Positions 16,646 through 24,978 of a stretch of 38,014 nucleotides of DNA are shown here, piece after piece (position 1 is the first letter of the stretch; the number at the start of each line of letters is the position of its first letter). A program made the position numbers and the translations under genes. The notes beneath the pieces were generated by a model. That model made no database searches. It was not told where the DNA came from and saw only the letters and a list, made by a program, of their open reading frames with translations. The stretch comes from Nanosynbacter sp. (GTDB lineage Bacteria > Patescibacteriota > Saccharimonadia > Saccharimonadales > Saccharimonadaceae), in the NCBI GenBank assembly GCA_015257665.1, contig JABZJS010000009.1:1-38014 (forward strand), written 5' to 3'.

Positions 16646-17092
16646 TCAAGATAGGGGTGTCGTCTCCGCAGAACCACGGTGACGCCACCCCGTGTCTAAA
16701 CCGTAATGGAATGATGCCCTGATGTCAATAGTCTTCTTTGATTTTGGAATAATAATCAGCCGTTTGGCTCGCTTGATATCATAAAATTCTTTCTTAAGTC
16801 GGGCAATATTAACCGCATCGGTTATTTTCGATCGACGAAGGTCGAAAATAATGTACTCAGATTGATGAATCGCAACCTTAAATGCACGTTTGATAGTGTG
16901 TGGACTTCGGCCGATTGGACATTTCATCTCCCACCGCTTGTTGAGCATGATGATGTCTGGTGTATGGACTCCTTTTCGTTGATCGGGTGGAATGATTGTA
17001 ATATCATAGCCTTGTTGTGTAAGATAGACAATAGTTGCATTCTCGTGGTGATGAAGAATAACTCCATTTGTTGTGATAGACCCCTGCCTCAT
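16646..17092 (-). CDS. standalone PD-(D/E)XK nuclease, CdiA-CT tRNase-like
   Basis: The 148-residue protein is read on the minus strand. The segment HTPDIIMLNKRWEMKCP (about residues 42-58) carries the D...ExK active-site pattern of PD-(D/E)XK nucleases. The following stretch (TIKRAFKVAIHQSEYIIFDL, then RRSKI, then KRLIIIPKSK) resembles the toxic C-terminal domains of CdiA-type contact-dependent inhibition proteins that cleave tRNA. Here the domain is not attached to a large secreted protein and has no signal peptide. No obvious immunity gene is adjacent. The last ~18 codons overlap the structured hairpin at 16654-16691, so the natural C-terminus may be shorter. Assignment is from motif memory and needs a profile search. 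Confidence 0.6.
   Translation of the reverse strand: MRQGSITTNGVILHHHENATIVYLTQQGYDITIIPPDQRKGVHTPDIIMLNKRWEMKCPIGRSPHTIKRAFKVAIHQSEYIIFDLRRSKITDAVNIARLKKEFYDIKRAKRLIIIPKSKKTIDIRASFHYGLDTGWRHRGSAETTPLS
16654..16691. repeat. CAGAACCA-loop hairpin, copy A
   Basis: The order is GGGGTG, T, CGTC, T, CCG, loop CAGAACCA, CGG, T, GACG, C, CACCCC. All helical segments are perfectly complementary and the single-base mismatches face each other. The inverted copy at 25831-25872 keeps the T-CCG-loop-CGG-T core but has different, still complementary, outer stems. That pattern points to selection on RNA or DNA structure. There is no T-tract here. Confidence 0.75.
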
Positions 17093-17100
17093 ACAAAACC

Positions 17101-17129
17101 ATGATAGACTATTATGGTAATAATAGCAA
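17101..17129 (-). promoter_or_regulatory. promoter of the nuclease gene
   Basis: On the minus strand TTGCTA (17129-17124), 17 bases, then TATCAT (17106-17101). The ATG at 17092 follows after eight bases without a Shine-Dalgarno. Confidence 0.6.
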
Positions 17130-17184
17130 AAATAAGCTTTTGTGATTCATCATTCAGTTTCATATTCGTGACACCTGTTATCCA

Positions 17185-17212
17185 TTGCACTTACCTCAGA
17201 ACATGCTACAAT
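17185..17212 (+). promoter_or_regulatory. promoter of the arginine deiminase operon
   Basis: TTGCAC (17185-17190), 16 bases, then TACAAT (17207-17212) with an extended TG. The leader is about 30 bases and includes the strong AGGGGGA Shine-Dalgarno (17237-17243) before the GTG start. No clear ArgR or CRP site was recognised. Confidence 0.75.
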
Positions 17213-17247
17213 GAAAGCATCAACTATAAGCCACACAGGGGGAAAAG

Positions 17248-18483
17248 GTGGACGATCCAATTCATATTACATCAGAGATTGGCCGGTTGAAGACAGTGCT
17301 CTTGCATCGGCCGGGTGAGGAGCTCGAGCATCTCACGCCAGAACATTTGCAGCGCCTATTGTTTGACGATATTCCGTATCTCAAGGTTGCGCAGGAGGAG
17401 CATGATCGCTTTGCAGAGCTGCTCCGCTCGCGTGGGGTCGAAGTGTTGTACTTAGATGAACTTGCCGCCGAGGCACTCGCTGACGAAGCAGTGCGGCGGC
17501 AATTTGTTGTTGAGATGCTGGTGGCGTCGAAGCAAGACAACCAACGCGCATCGCGGACACTGGCCGAGTATTTGCTTGGTATGGAGCCGCGCCAGATGGT
17601 GCGCAAGCTGATGGCGGGGGTGCGCAAAGATGAGATTAGCCTGCCGCCTGAGCAGCAGCAACTCCACACGATGGTGGCGCATGAGCAATATCCCTTCTAT
17701 CTTGACCCAATGCCGAACCTCTACTTTACGCGCGACCCGGCAGCGGCGATTGGTCAAGGTTTGACGATCAACAAGATGCACTGGCCAGCTCGGCGGCGTG
17801 AGTCACTCTTTATGCGCTATATTATCGATTTCCATCCACGCTTTGCTGGCAAGAACGTACCGACCTGGTATGATCGCAGCCAACCATTTTCAATTGAGGG
17901 CGGTGATGAGCTGGTGCTCAATAACCACACGATGGCGATCGGTATTAGTGAGCGCACCTCACCGGAGGCGATTGAGCTGATGGCGACGAAGCTCTTTGCT
18001 GAGTCGAATTTTGACACGGTAATTGCGCTTGAGATTCCTAAGAGTCACGCCTTTATGCATCTGGATACCGTCTTTACGATGATTGACCACGACAAATTTA
18101 CCATCCACCCAGAGATTCGAGGCTTTGAGGGGCGGATGAATATCTTCGTCTTGCACAAGGCAGATGGGCAGGCCTACCCAACTATTACCAAAGAACATAA
18201 TCTTGAGCAGGTGCTCAGCCAAGCCCTTGGCGTGCCGTCGATTACCTTGATCGAATGCGGTGGCGGTGACGATATCGCTGCAGCGCGCGAGCAATGGAAT
18301 GACGGTAGCAATACCTTGGCGATTGCTCCTGGGGTGGTGGTCACCTACGACCGCAACTACGTCACCAACCAAAAACTGCGTGAGGCAGGCGTCGAAGTGC
18401 TGGAAATTACTGGCTCGGAGCTTGGCCGGGGCCGTGGCGGGCCACGCTGCATGAGTATGCCATTAATACGAGAGGATGTGTAA
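17248..18483 (+). CDS. arcA: arginine deiminase
   Basis: The 411-residue protein is of normal length. It contains NLYFTRDPAA, EGGDELVL, the active-site His in HLDTVFTMID and the catalytic Cys401 in RGGPRCMSMP. It hydrolyses L-arginine to citrulline and ammonia, the first step of the ADI pathway. GTG is the start, placed by the AGGGGGA Shine-Dalgarno and the N-terminal HITSEIGRLKTVLLHRPG motif. argF begins on the base after its stop codon. In oral TM7 epibionts the pathway supplies ATP and ammonia from host or environmental arginine; the same role is inferred here. Confidence 0.98.
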   Translation: MDDPIHITSEIGRLKTVLLHRPGEELEHLTPEHLQRLLFDDIPYLKVAQEEHDRFAELLRSRGVEVLYLDELAAEALADEAVRRQFVVEMLVASKQDNQRASRTLAEYLLGMEPRQMVRKLMAGVRKDEISLPPEQQQLHTMVAHEQYPFYLDPMPNLYFTRDPAAAIGQGLTINKMHWPARRRESLFMRYIIDFHPRFAGKNVPTWYDRSQPFSIEGGDELVLNNHTMAIGISERTSPEAIELMATKLFAESNFDTVIALEIPKSHAFMHLDTVFTMIDHDKFTIHPEIRGFEGRMNIFVLHKADGQAYPTITKEHNLEQVLSQALGVPSITLIECGGGDDIAAAREQWNDGSNTLAIAPGVVVTYDRNYVTNQKLREAGVEVLEITGSELGRGRGGPRCMSMPLIREDV

Positions 18484-19479
18484 ATGAACCTACCAACCAA
18501 TCTAAAAAACCGCTCATTCCTAGCCCTCAAGGACTTCTCGCCTGAGGAGATCCGGCAGATGCTCGATGCCGCGCACGAACTCAAGAAGCTCAAGCGCGAG
18601 GGCGTGCCGCACCGCTTACACGAGGGTAAGCAAGTTGCCCTCTTGTTTGAGAAGAATTCGACCCGTACACGCTGTGCCTTTACCGTCGCGGCCAATGACC
18701 TTGGCGTTGCGCCGGAGTTTCTCGGTAAGGATGATATCCAGCTCGGTAAAAAGGAATCGGTTGAAGATACCGCCAAGGTGCTGGGCCGGATGTTTGATGG
18801 GATTGAGTTCCGCGGCTTTAAGCACTCGACGGTGGAAGACTTGGCCAAACACGCTGGCGTACCGGTGTGGAATGGCCTGACCGATCAGTTCCACCCCACG
18901 CAGATTCTGGCCGACTTCATGACGCTCGAGGAGCATGGTGGGCCGCTGGCTGGCACGAAGCTGGTCTTTGTCGGTGATGGGCGCAACAATATGGCCAATA
19001 GCCTGATGATTGGCTCGGCCAAGATGGGCGTTGACTTCCGTATCTTAGCGCCAGCTGAGCTGCACCCGAGCAGTGAGCTGGTTGATCTCGCCCGGGCGAT
19101 TGCCGCCGAGACTGGCGCGCAGATTACCGTGACGGATAACCGCGTGACGGCTCTGGAGGGAGCAGACGCGATCTATACCGACGTGTGGGTGTCGATGGGT
19201 GAGGAGGCGCAGTTCGCTGAGCGGATTGCTTTACTCAAGCCTTACCAGGTAAACCGCGCAATGCTTGACGAGACGCATAATCCAAATGTTAAGTTCTTGC
19301 ACTGCTTGCCGGCCTTCCACGATCTCAACACCGAGACGGGGCTGAAGATCTACCAAGACTACGGCCTCGAGAGTATGGAAGTGACGGACGAGGTGTTCCG
19401 GAGCGAGCATAGTGTGGTCTTCGACGAAGCGGAGAACCGCATGCACACGATTAAGGCAGTGATGGCACTGACGTTATAA
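18484..19479 (+). CDS. argF: ornithine carbamoyltransferase (catabolic)
   Basis: The 331-residue protein has the carbamoyl-phosphate-binding STRTR motif (EKNSTRTRCAF, about residues 55-65), HPTQILADF and the ornithine-binding FLHCLPAFHD. Its place between arcA and arcD indicates the catabolic direction, phosphorolysis of citrulline to ornithine and carbamoyl phosphate (ArcB function). The ATG directly abuts the arcA TAA, and the GAGGATG at the end of arcA can serve as the Shine-Dalgarno. Confidence 0.97.
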   Translation: MNLPTNLKNRSFLALKDFSPEEIRQMLDAAHELKKLKREGVPHRLHEGKQVALLFEKNSTRTRCAFTVAANDLGVAPEFLGKDDIQLGKKESVEDTAKVLGRMFDGIEFRGFKHSTVEDLAKHAGVPVWNGLTDQFHPTQILADFMTLEEHGGPLAGTKLVFVGDGRNNMANSLMIGSAKMGVDFRILAPAELHPSSELVDLARAIAAETGAQITVTDNRVTALEGADAIYTDVWVSMGEEAQFAERIALLKPYQVNRAMLDETHNPNVKFLHCLPAFHDLNTETGLKIYQDYGLESMEVTDEVFRSEHSVVFDEAENRMHTIKAVMALTL

Positions 19480-19510
19480 CAAAGTAACTGAGGCATAGGG
19501 GGCCTCACAT

Positions 19511-20986
19511 ATGACAACACAACAAAAACAACAAGAGAGCAAGCTGGGGTGGCGATCACTCACCGGGCTTGTTATCGGCAGCATGATTGGGGCTGGTATC
19601 TTCAATCTTGTCCGTAATACTGCAGAATCGGCTGGGCCACTGGCGACCATTATTGCGTGGCTTGTCACTGGGGTGGGGATGGTCTTCCTCGTCCTGAGTT
19701 TTCGCAACCTTGCCGAAAAGCGTCCTGACCTTGACGCTGGCATCTATAGCTATGCCGAGGCAGGGTTTGGCAAATATGTTGGGTTCAACTCGGCCTGGGG
19801 CTATTGGATCTCGGCCTGGATTGGCAACATCGCCTATGCGGTAACGGCCTTTTCAGCACTTGGCTATTTCTTTCCGCAGCTGTTTGCTGATGGCCAAAAC
19901 TGGGCCTCGGCGATTGGTATGTCGATCTTGCTCTGGGGCGTGCACTGCTTGATTCTCAGAGGCGTGCGTACCGCGAGTGCAGTGAACTTGCTTATCACGA
20001 TTGCCAAGATTGTCCCGCTGATGGTCTTTTTGGTGGCGATTATTGCTGCCTTTAAGCTTGGCATCTTCTCGAAGGACCTCTGGGGCTTGGCTGGTAGTAA
20101 TCTGAGTCTTGGGTCGGTGCTCAGCCAAGTACAGAGCATGATGATCGTTACCGTCTGGGTGTTTATTGGCATCGAGGGTGCGGTTGTGTTCTCTGGCCGG
20201 GCTAAGCAGCGCAGCGATGTCGTTAAGGCGACCTTCATTGGCTTTGCTGCCGTGCTTGCGCTCTATGTCTTGATGACCGTCCTCGCCTTTGGCGTGGCAA
20301 CGCAGCCGGAGCTGGCTGGCCTCAAAGACCCAGCGATGGCGCTCTTGCTCGAGAAGGTGGTTGGGCCGTGGGGTGCCTGGCTGGTCAATAGTGGCTTGAT
20401 CATTGCGGTGCTCGGTGGCTGGCTGGCCTGGACGATGTTTGCAGCTGAGCTGCCCTACCAAGCGGCAAAGGTTGGCACTTTTCCGACGTTTTTTGCCAAA
20501 GAGAACAAGGTTGGCGTGCCAAAGAACTCGCTGCTGGTGACCAACGCTTTGGTGCAGTTCTTTATCCTGACGATACCGCTGACAAGTGGCTCGGTGTATA
20601 ACATTGGTATTGCGATTGCGACATCGGCAATTTTGGTGCCTTATGCCTTGACGGCCTTCTACCAGCTGAAGCACTCGGCTCTCGAGAGGCCAGAGACGAA
20701 GGGTCGGACGGCCAATATCTTGATTGGTGTGATGGCCAGCGTGTATAGCGTCTGGCTGGTCTATGCCGCGGGAGTAGAGAACTTATTGGTGACGGTGTTC
20801 TTGTATGTACCGGGTATCGTGGTTTATGGCTTGATGCGCAAGCAGCAAGGCAAGAAGCCATTTACGGCGCTTGAGTGGCTGCTTGTCGCGGCACTGCTGG
20901 TGGCGCTGGCCTATGCGCTATTCCAGCTGCTGACTGGCGGGCTGGATAAGACACTGGGTATTACGATGCCAAAGCTGTTTAACTAA
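19511..20986 (+). CDS. arcD: arginine/ornithine antiporter (APC superfamily)
   Basis: The 491-residue protein is highly hydrophobic, with about 12-13 predicted transmembrane helices. The APC-family motif GSMIGAGIFNL occurs in the first helix (about residues 22-32), as in basic amino acid/polyamine antiporters. Located after arcA and argF, it most likely exchanges external arginine for internal ornithine at the cytoplasmic membrane without energy cost. The hairpin at 20996-21027 follows the stop codon. Confidence 0.93.
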   Translation: MTTQQKQQESKLGWRSLTGLVIGSMIGAGIFNLVRNTAESAGPLATIIAWLVTGVGMVFLVLSFRNLAEKRPDLDAGIYSYAEAGFGKYVGFNSAWGYWISAWIGNIAYAVTAFSALGYFFPQLFADGQNWASAIGMSILLWGVHCLILRGVRTASAVNLLITIAKIVPLMVFLVAIIAAFKLGIFSKDLWGLAGSNLSLGSVLSQVQSMMIVTVWVFIGIEGAVVFSGRAKQRSDVVKATFIGFAAVLALYVLMTVLAFGVATQPELAGLKDPAMALLLEKVVGPWGAWLVNSGLIIAVLGGWLAWTMFAAELPYQAAKVGTFPTFFAKENKVGVPKNSLLVTNALVQFFILTIPLTSGSVYNIGIAIATSAILVPYALTAFYQLKHSALERPETKGRTANILIGVMASVYSVWLVYAAGVENLLVTVFLYVPGIVVYGLMRKQQGKKPFTALEWLLVAALLVALAYALFQLLTGGLDKTLGITMPKLFN

Positions 20987-20995
20987 TGAGGAGCG

Positions 20996-21027
20996 ATGCG
21001 GTGCGCCAAGAAAGGGGCGCACCGCAT
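20996..21027 (+). promoter_or_regulatory. intercistronic hairpin between arcD and the DDAH gene
   Basis: ATGCGGTGCGCC (20996-21007) and GGCGCACCGCAT (21016-21027) form a perfect 12-bp stem around an 8-base purine loop. No T-tract follows, so it is more likely a stability or processing element, or a partial attenuator, than a terminator. It shares the core ATGCGGTGCGC with the hairpin upstream of copB. Confidence 0.75.
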
Positions 21028-21048
21028 TGCATAAGAGAAAGGAGTGTG

Positions 21049-21822
21049 ATGTTTCGCTACGCGATTACCCGTCGGCCAAGCCGTAGCTTGATCAACGGCA
21101 TTAGCCAGACGCCGGAGAAGGGGAAGCCAGATTATGAGCGGGCAATGCAGCAGTACGATCAGTACGTTGCGCTGCTCCGCCAGTGCGGCCTTGAAGTGAC
21201 GGTCTTGGAGCCCAATGAGGAGTATCCGGATAGCGTCTTTATTGAGGATAATGCGCTGTGTACGCCGCATGGGGTGGCGATTTTGTCGCGGCCTGGGGCG
21301 GAGAGCCGGCGCGGCGAGGCGAGCTTGCCCGATTTGCGCCAGGCGCTGAGCCAGCATTATGATATTATCGAGCAGGTCGAAGCACCTGGCACCGTTGACC
21401 CCGGCGATATTATGATGGTGGGTGATCACTACTACATTGGCCTAAGCCACCGCACCAACCAAGCAGCAGCCGAGCAGATTACCGCTATTCTCGAGCGCCA
21501 TGGCATGACGGCCGAGACAGTTGAGGTGACAGGGATTCTGCACCTGAAGGATGATGTGGTCTACTTAGACAACAACAACCTGATCGTTGCCAAGGCCTAT
21601 GAGCACCACCCAGCCTTTGCAGCATTTAACAGGCTGGTGGTGGATGACGATGAGTACTACGCGATTAATAGCTTGTGGGTTAATGGCACGGTGATCGTGC
21701 CGCAGGGCTTTCCCAAGATTGAGCAGCAGATCCGCGACTGTGGCTACCATGTAGAACTAATTGATACCAGTGAATTTGAAAAAATAACCGGCAGTTTGAC
21801 CTGCATGTCGTTGAGGTTTTAG
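21049..21822 (+). CDS. dimethylarginine dimethylaminohydrolase (DDAH)-like amidinohydrolase
   Basis: This 257-residue guanidino-group-modifying enzyme starts MFRYAITRRPSRSLINGIS. The start is placed after an AGGAG Shine-Dalgarno; a longer in-frame start at 20986 would translate the hairpin. DDAH features are PDSVFIEDNA (substrate-binding acid cluster), the active-site His in ILHLKDDV and the catalytic Cys252 in LTCMSLRF near the C-terminus. Family members cleave N-methylated arginines to citrulline and methylamines. Inside an ADI operon its citrulline product could enter ArgF directly. An alternative is an arginine or agmatine-type hydrolase, but agmatine deiminases are longer. Confidence 0.85.
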   Translation: MFRYAITRRPSRSLINGISQTPEKGKPDYERAMQQYDQYVALLRQCGLEVTVLEPNEEYPDSVFIEDNALCTPHGVAILSRPGAESRRGEASLPDLRQALSQHYDIIEQVEAPGTVDPGDIMMVGDHYYIGLSHRTNQAAAEQITAILERHGMTAETVEVTGILHLKDDVVYLDNNNLIVAKAYEHHPAFAAFNRLVVDDDEYYAINSLWVNGTVIVPQGFPKIEQQIRDCGYHVELIDTSEFEKITGSLTCMSLRF

Positions 21823-21823
21823 G

Positions 21824-22765
21824 ATGAGTACAATTGTGATTGCATTGGGCGGGAACGCCCTCCAAAAACAAGGTGAGGCAAGTGCGGCTGCGCAGCAGCG
21901 AGTGGCGAGCGAGACGGCGGCTCAGCTAGTGCCGCTGATTGCGGCTGGGCATCGGCTGGTGATCGTCCACGGCAATGGGCCGCAGGTGGGGAATATTGTG
22001 CTCCATGAGGAGGCGATTAATACCCCTGAGGTGCCAACAATGCCGCTTGATACGTGCGGCGCGATGAGCCAGGGAGAGATCGGCTACTGGCTACAGCAGG
22101 CACTGACGAACGAGTTTGTCCGCCGCGGTATGCCAAACCACGCCGTGACGATGGTGACGCAGACGGTGGTCGATGCGGGTGACCCGGCGTTTGCGAATCC
22201 TACCAAGCCAATCGGGGTCTTTTATGCCTCCGAGGCTGAGGCGCAGCAGTCGGCGGCAGGGCGTGATTTCGTCTTCAAAGAGGATGCAGGGCGAGGCTGG
22301 CGCCGCGTTGTGCCATCGCCACGGCCGCAGCGCGTGGTAGAAGAAGGTGCGGTGCGTGCCTTGCTTGATGCCGGCTTGACCGTTGTGACGGCTGGCGGCG
22401 GCGGGATTCCGGTGGTTGAGAATGAGGCGCAGGGTATGGCCGGGGTCGAGGCGGTGATTGATAAGGACTTTACCGCTGCGGTGGTGGCTGATGCGATTGA
22501 TGCCGAAGCCTTGGTGATTCTTACGGCCGTCGATAACGCGATGGTCGACTATGGTACGCCGCAGGCCCGTGCGATTGGCCAGACGACCAGCCAAGAGATG
22601 CACGCCTATGCCGAGCAGGGGCAGTTTGCGTCGGGCAGTATGCTGCCCAAGGTGCAGGCCGCGCTTAATTTCGTGGAAAAGCCTGGTCGGCGCGCCATCA
22701 TTGCTAATCTCGAGCATGCCGCTGCCGCTGTGGCAGGTGAGCAAGGGACGATTATTGTGTCGTAG
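21824..22765 (+). CDS. arcC: carbamate kinase
   Basis: The 313-residue protein has the amino-acid-kinase N-terminus IVIALGGNALQ, then VIVHGNGPQVGN and the GGGGIPVVENE loop. It transfers phosphate from carbamoyl phosphate to ADP, giving ATP, CO2 and ammonia, the energy-yielding last step of the pathway. The ATG starts two bases after the DDAH stop, with GAGG in the end of the DDAH gene as Shine-Dalgarno. It is last in the operon and is followed by a strong hairpin. Confidence 0.97.
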   Translation: MSTIVIALGGNALQKQGEASAAAQQRVASETAAQLVPLIAAGHRLVIVHGNGPQVGNIVLHEEAINTPEVPTMPLDTCGAMSQGEIGYWLQQALTNEFVRRGMPNHAVTMVTQTVVDAGDPAFANPTKPIGVFYASEAEAQQSAAGRDFVFKEDAGRGWRRVVPSPRPQRVVEEGAVRALLDAGLTVVTAGGGGIPVVENEAQGMAGVEAVIDKDFTAAVVADAIDAEALVILTAVDNAMVDYGTPQARAIGQTTSQEMHAYAEQGQFASGSMLPKVQAALNFVEKPGRRAIIANLEHAAAAVAGEQGTIIVS

Positions 22766-22789
22766 GATCTCGCAAGAGAAGAAACAGAT

Positions 22790-22818
22790 AGACACTGGTG
22801 CAAAGAGCACCAGTGTCT
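22790..22818 (+). terminator. hairpin closing the ADI operon
   Basis: AGACACTGGTGC and GCACCAGTGTCT form a perfect 12-bp stem around AAAGA, 24 bases after the arcC stop. The following bases (CATTTCG) make only a weak T-tract, so termination may be partial. Confidence 0.75.
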
Positions 22819-22856
22819 CATTTCGTTGACTCGCTTACTCGCGTGTGGCGCTTGTG

Positions 22857-23114
22857 CTAGGCGGCTTGAGAGGGCTGCTCTAAGCGGTCGAAGTCGATGC
22901 TGCGTGTCACTTGGCGTGAGCCCTCGGATCGAACTATCCGGAATTTCCGGATAGTTGCCTCACACTCCAGTTCACCAGATGAGAAGACATTCCCGAGATG
23001 CTCGCTGATGGTGCGTACGTCGACGTCAAACAGCTCGGCTATCCGGCACTGCGTTAACTGGGTTAAAGACGTATCAAGACGACGGATGCAACGATCTGTA
23101 CCTGGTATGAACAA
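22857..23114 (-). pseudogene. internally deleted RhuM-family remnant
   Basis: The 85-codon minus-strand frame shares IAELFDVDVRTISEHLGN and the next ~20 residues with the N-terminal part of the intact RhuM protein at 34114-35163. It then jumps to SIDFDRLEQ, which matches that protein's extreme C-terminus (SDFDRLEQQ). About 250 residues in between are missing. Nucleotide identity across the shared block (about 22965-23056 against 34948-35039) is very high, so this is a recent paralogous or recombined copy that has decayed. Confidence 0.75.
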
Positions 23115-23215
23115 GATAAGGATAGGCTATCACGGAAAAGACCAGAAAGATTCCAACTCGTGAAGATTATTATGACAAGGGAAAATATGTATAGCTATCC
23201 TAAAAGTAAGTGGAA

Positions 23216-23275
23216 GGTGTTTTAGAGCAGTAATGGGAAACGTGGTGTCAGAGTATGGCGAAGTGTAAAAACACC
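23216..23275. other. AT-rich stretch with long-range inverted repeat
   Basis: GGTGTTTT (23216-23223) and AAAACACC (23268-23275) could pair around 44 bases. The region marks the transition from GC-balanced to AT-rich sequence. Otherwise 23115-23372 shows no gene. Confidence 0.35.
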
Positions 23276-23372
23276 ATGTAAGACGTAAAATTGTAGTATG
23301 AGAAAAATCATTGTATGTATGGTAAAATGATAATGATAGTGTAATAAGCTCAGTTATAAAGAGAGAATATAA

Positions 23373-23696
23373 ATGCGAATTCAATTTACCGTAACCGATG
23401 AAGAACTGAAAACTTTAACGAAAAAAGCAAAAGAGGGTAATTACCCAAGTGTGAGTGAATATTGTAAGTGCAGCAGTCTACAAGAAAATACAAGCTATGT
23501 CACACTGTATACTACCTTACTCAATACAATAAGCTCCTTGCCGAAGGGAAAAGAGTTTGTTTTAAGGGAATTAATCGCAACACCGCCAGCTTTGATAGGC
23601 AGATGGTTTTATGAAAATGTGAATAATGGACTAGTAAAGAATGTGGAACACATCGGAAAAGCTGAAGGTGGAATAGAAAAATATAAGAGAATATGA
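23373..23696 (+). CDS. DUF1413-like protein, AT-rich island
   Basis: The 107-residue protein has an N-terminal part resembling a ribbon-helix-helix or plasmid-type small domain (FTVTDEELKTLTKKAKEG). A C-terminal part (YTTLLNTISSLPKGKEFVLR, then RWFYENVNNGLVKNVEHIG) matches, from memory, the DUF1413 family of Firmicutes. Function is unknown. Codon use is strongly AT-rich (AAA, TTA, ATA) compared with the flanking operons, indicating horizontal acquisition. The middle (EYCKCSSLQEN) looks irregular, so the gene may have suffered an internal frameshift or deletion. Confidence 0.6.
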   Translation: MRIQFTVTDEELKTLTKKAKEGNYPSVSEYCKCSSLQENTSYVTLYTTLLNTISSLPKGKEFVLRELIATPPALIGRWFYENVNNGLVKNVEHIGKAEGGIEKYKRI

Positions 23697-23768
23697 TGTT
23701 GACTTCAAAAGCTATGTAGTGCGTGTCAGATTGGAAAAGATATTGAGATAATTGTGGAGGTGCATTTC

Positions 23769-24783
23769 ATGACAGAAGAAAATAAAGAGATTGTGGTAAT
23801 AGATGAAACGACAATTAAAAGTAAGATTCACCATATAAGAAATCAAAAGGTTATGCTTGATTTTGAACTTGCTGAAATTTATGGGTATGAAACAAGAGCG
23901 TTTAATCAACAGGTAAAAAGAAATAATGAAAAATTTGATGAAGATTTTATGTTCCAATTAACTGATGAGGAAGTGGACGAACTTTCAAGATCACAAAATG
24001 TGACCTTGAACAAAGGAACAGGCAGAGGAAGCAATATAAAGTACAATCCCTACGCTTTTACGGAGCAGGGTATTTATATGCTTATGACTGTATTAAGGGG
24101 AGACCTGGCAGTTAAACAGAGCAAGGCTTTAATACGATTGTTTAAGCAGATGAAAGACTTTATTATTGAAAATCAAGATTTTATCGGCTCAAAAGAATTA
24201 GTCCAAATAGCTATACAGACTAATAAGAACACACATGATATAGCAAAGATAAATGATACAATAAGCACCTTAGCAACAAAAGAGGATTTGAAAAAAGTGA
24301 TGGATAATTTTATAGATCCGGATACCTATAAACACTTCCTCTTGATGAATGGAGATAAGATAGAAGCTGATGTTGCCTATACGAAGCTATATAAGTCTGC
24401 CAAGAAAAGCATTTATGTCAATAGATAACTATATAGGCTTAAAAACATTAGAACTGCTAAGAGCTGCAAAAGACAGTGTTGAAGTCATTATATTTAGCGA
24501 TAATGTAAGACATAAAGATATGCTTACAAAAAATATTCTCCATGATTTTATAAGAGATTACCCTACCATCAACGTAAAAATGAAGATTGCAGGTAAAAAG
24601 TATCACGATCGGTATATTGCGATAGACTATGGGACAGAACATGAAGCCTTTTATCTTTGTGGAGCATCATCAAAAGATGCCGGAAATAAAATATCAAGTA
24701 TTACCAAGATAGAAGAATCATCAAAAGACATGTATCATACAATGTTTGGTGGAATGTTACACAATAAGAATTTGAAAGTTTAA
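23769..24783 (+). pseudogene. ORF6N-domain protein broken by a +1 frameshift
   Basis: The first frame runs from ATG 23769, after a GGAGGTG Shine-Dalgarno, to a stop at 24426-24428. It encodes the ORF6N DNA-binding domain, with LDFELAEIYGYETRAFNQQV, NNEKFDEDFMFQLT and YAFTEQGIYMLMTVLRG. The second frame continues the same protein: SIDNYIGLKTLELLRAAKD, then DRYIAIDY. The break lies at about 24415-24422, where one extra A changes an expected S-I-Y-V-I-D-N-Y-I-G into a stop. Restored, the protein would be ~335 residues with a PLD-like C-terminal region. Homologues are common in Firmicutes phages and mobile elements. Codon use is AT-rich. A sequencing error cannot be excluded. Confidence 0.8.
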
Positions 24784-24978
24784 GTATGTCAATAACAAAT
24801 GAGACAGTTATATAAGCTTTACGTAGGGCGGTAGAAGTAACAATCTAACGTCTTTTTATGTGCAACAAATGGAAGAAAAACTATATGCAAGAAAAATAAA
24901 AATAAACAAACAACAGAAACAAAAACAACAAAGAAGATCAGAAAGACCATGTATAAGGTGAGATTATCCATCTTTCAT

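Noticed and set aside
17130..17184. ArgR or CRP-type operator upstream of arcA
   Set aside because: Sequences such as GTGATTCATCATTCAG only loosely resemble either consensus and lack symmetry.
23219..23228. GTTTTAGAGC, identical to the start of many type II CRISPR repeats
   Set aside because: The match stops after ten bases, occurs once, and no Cas9, tracrRNA or repeat array is present.
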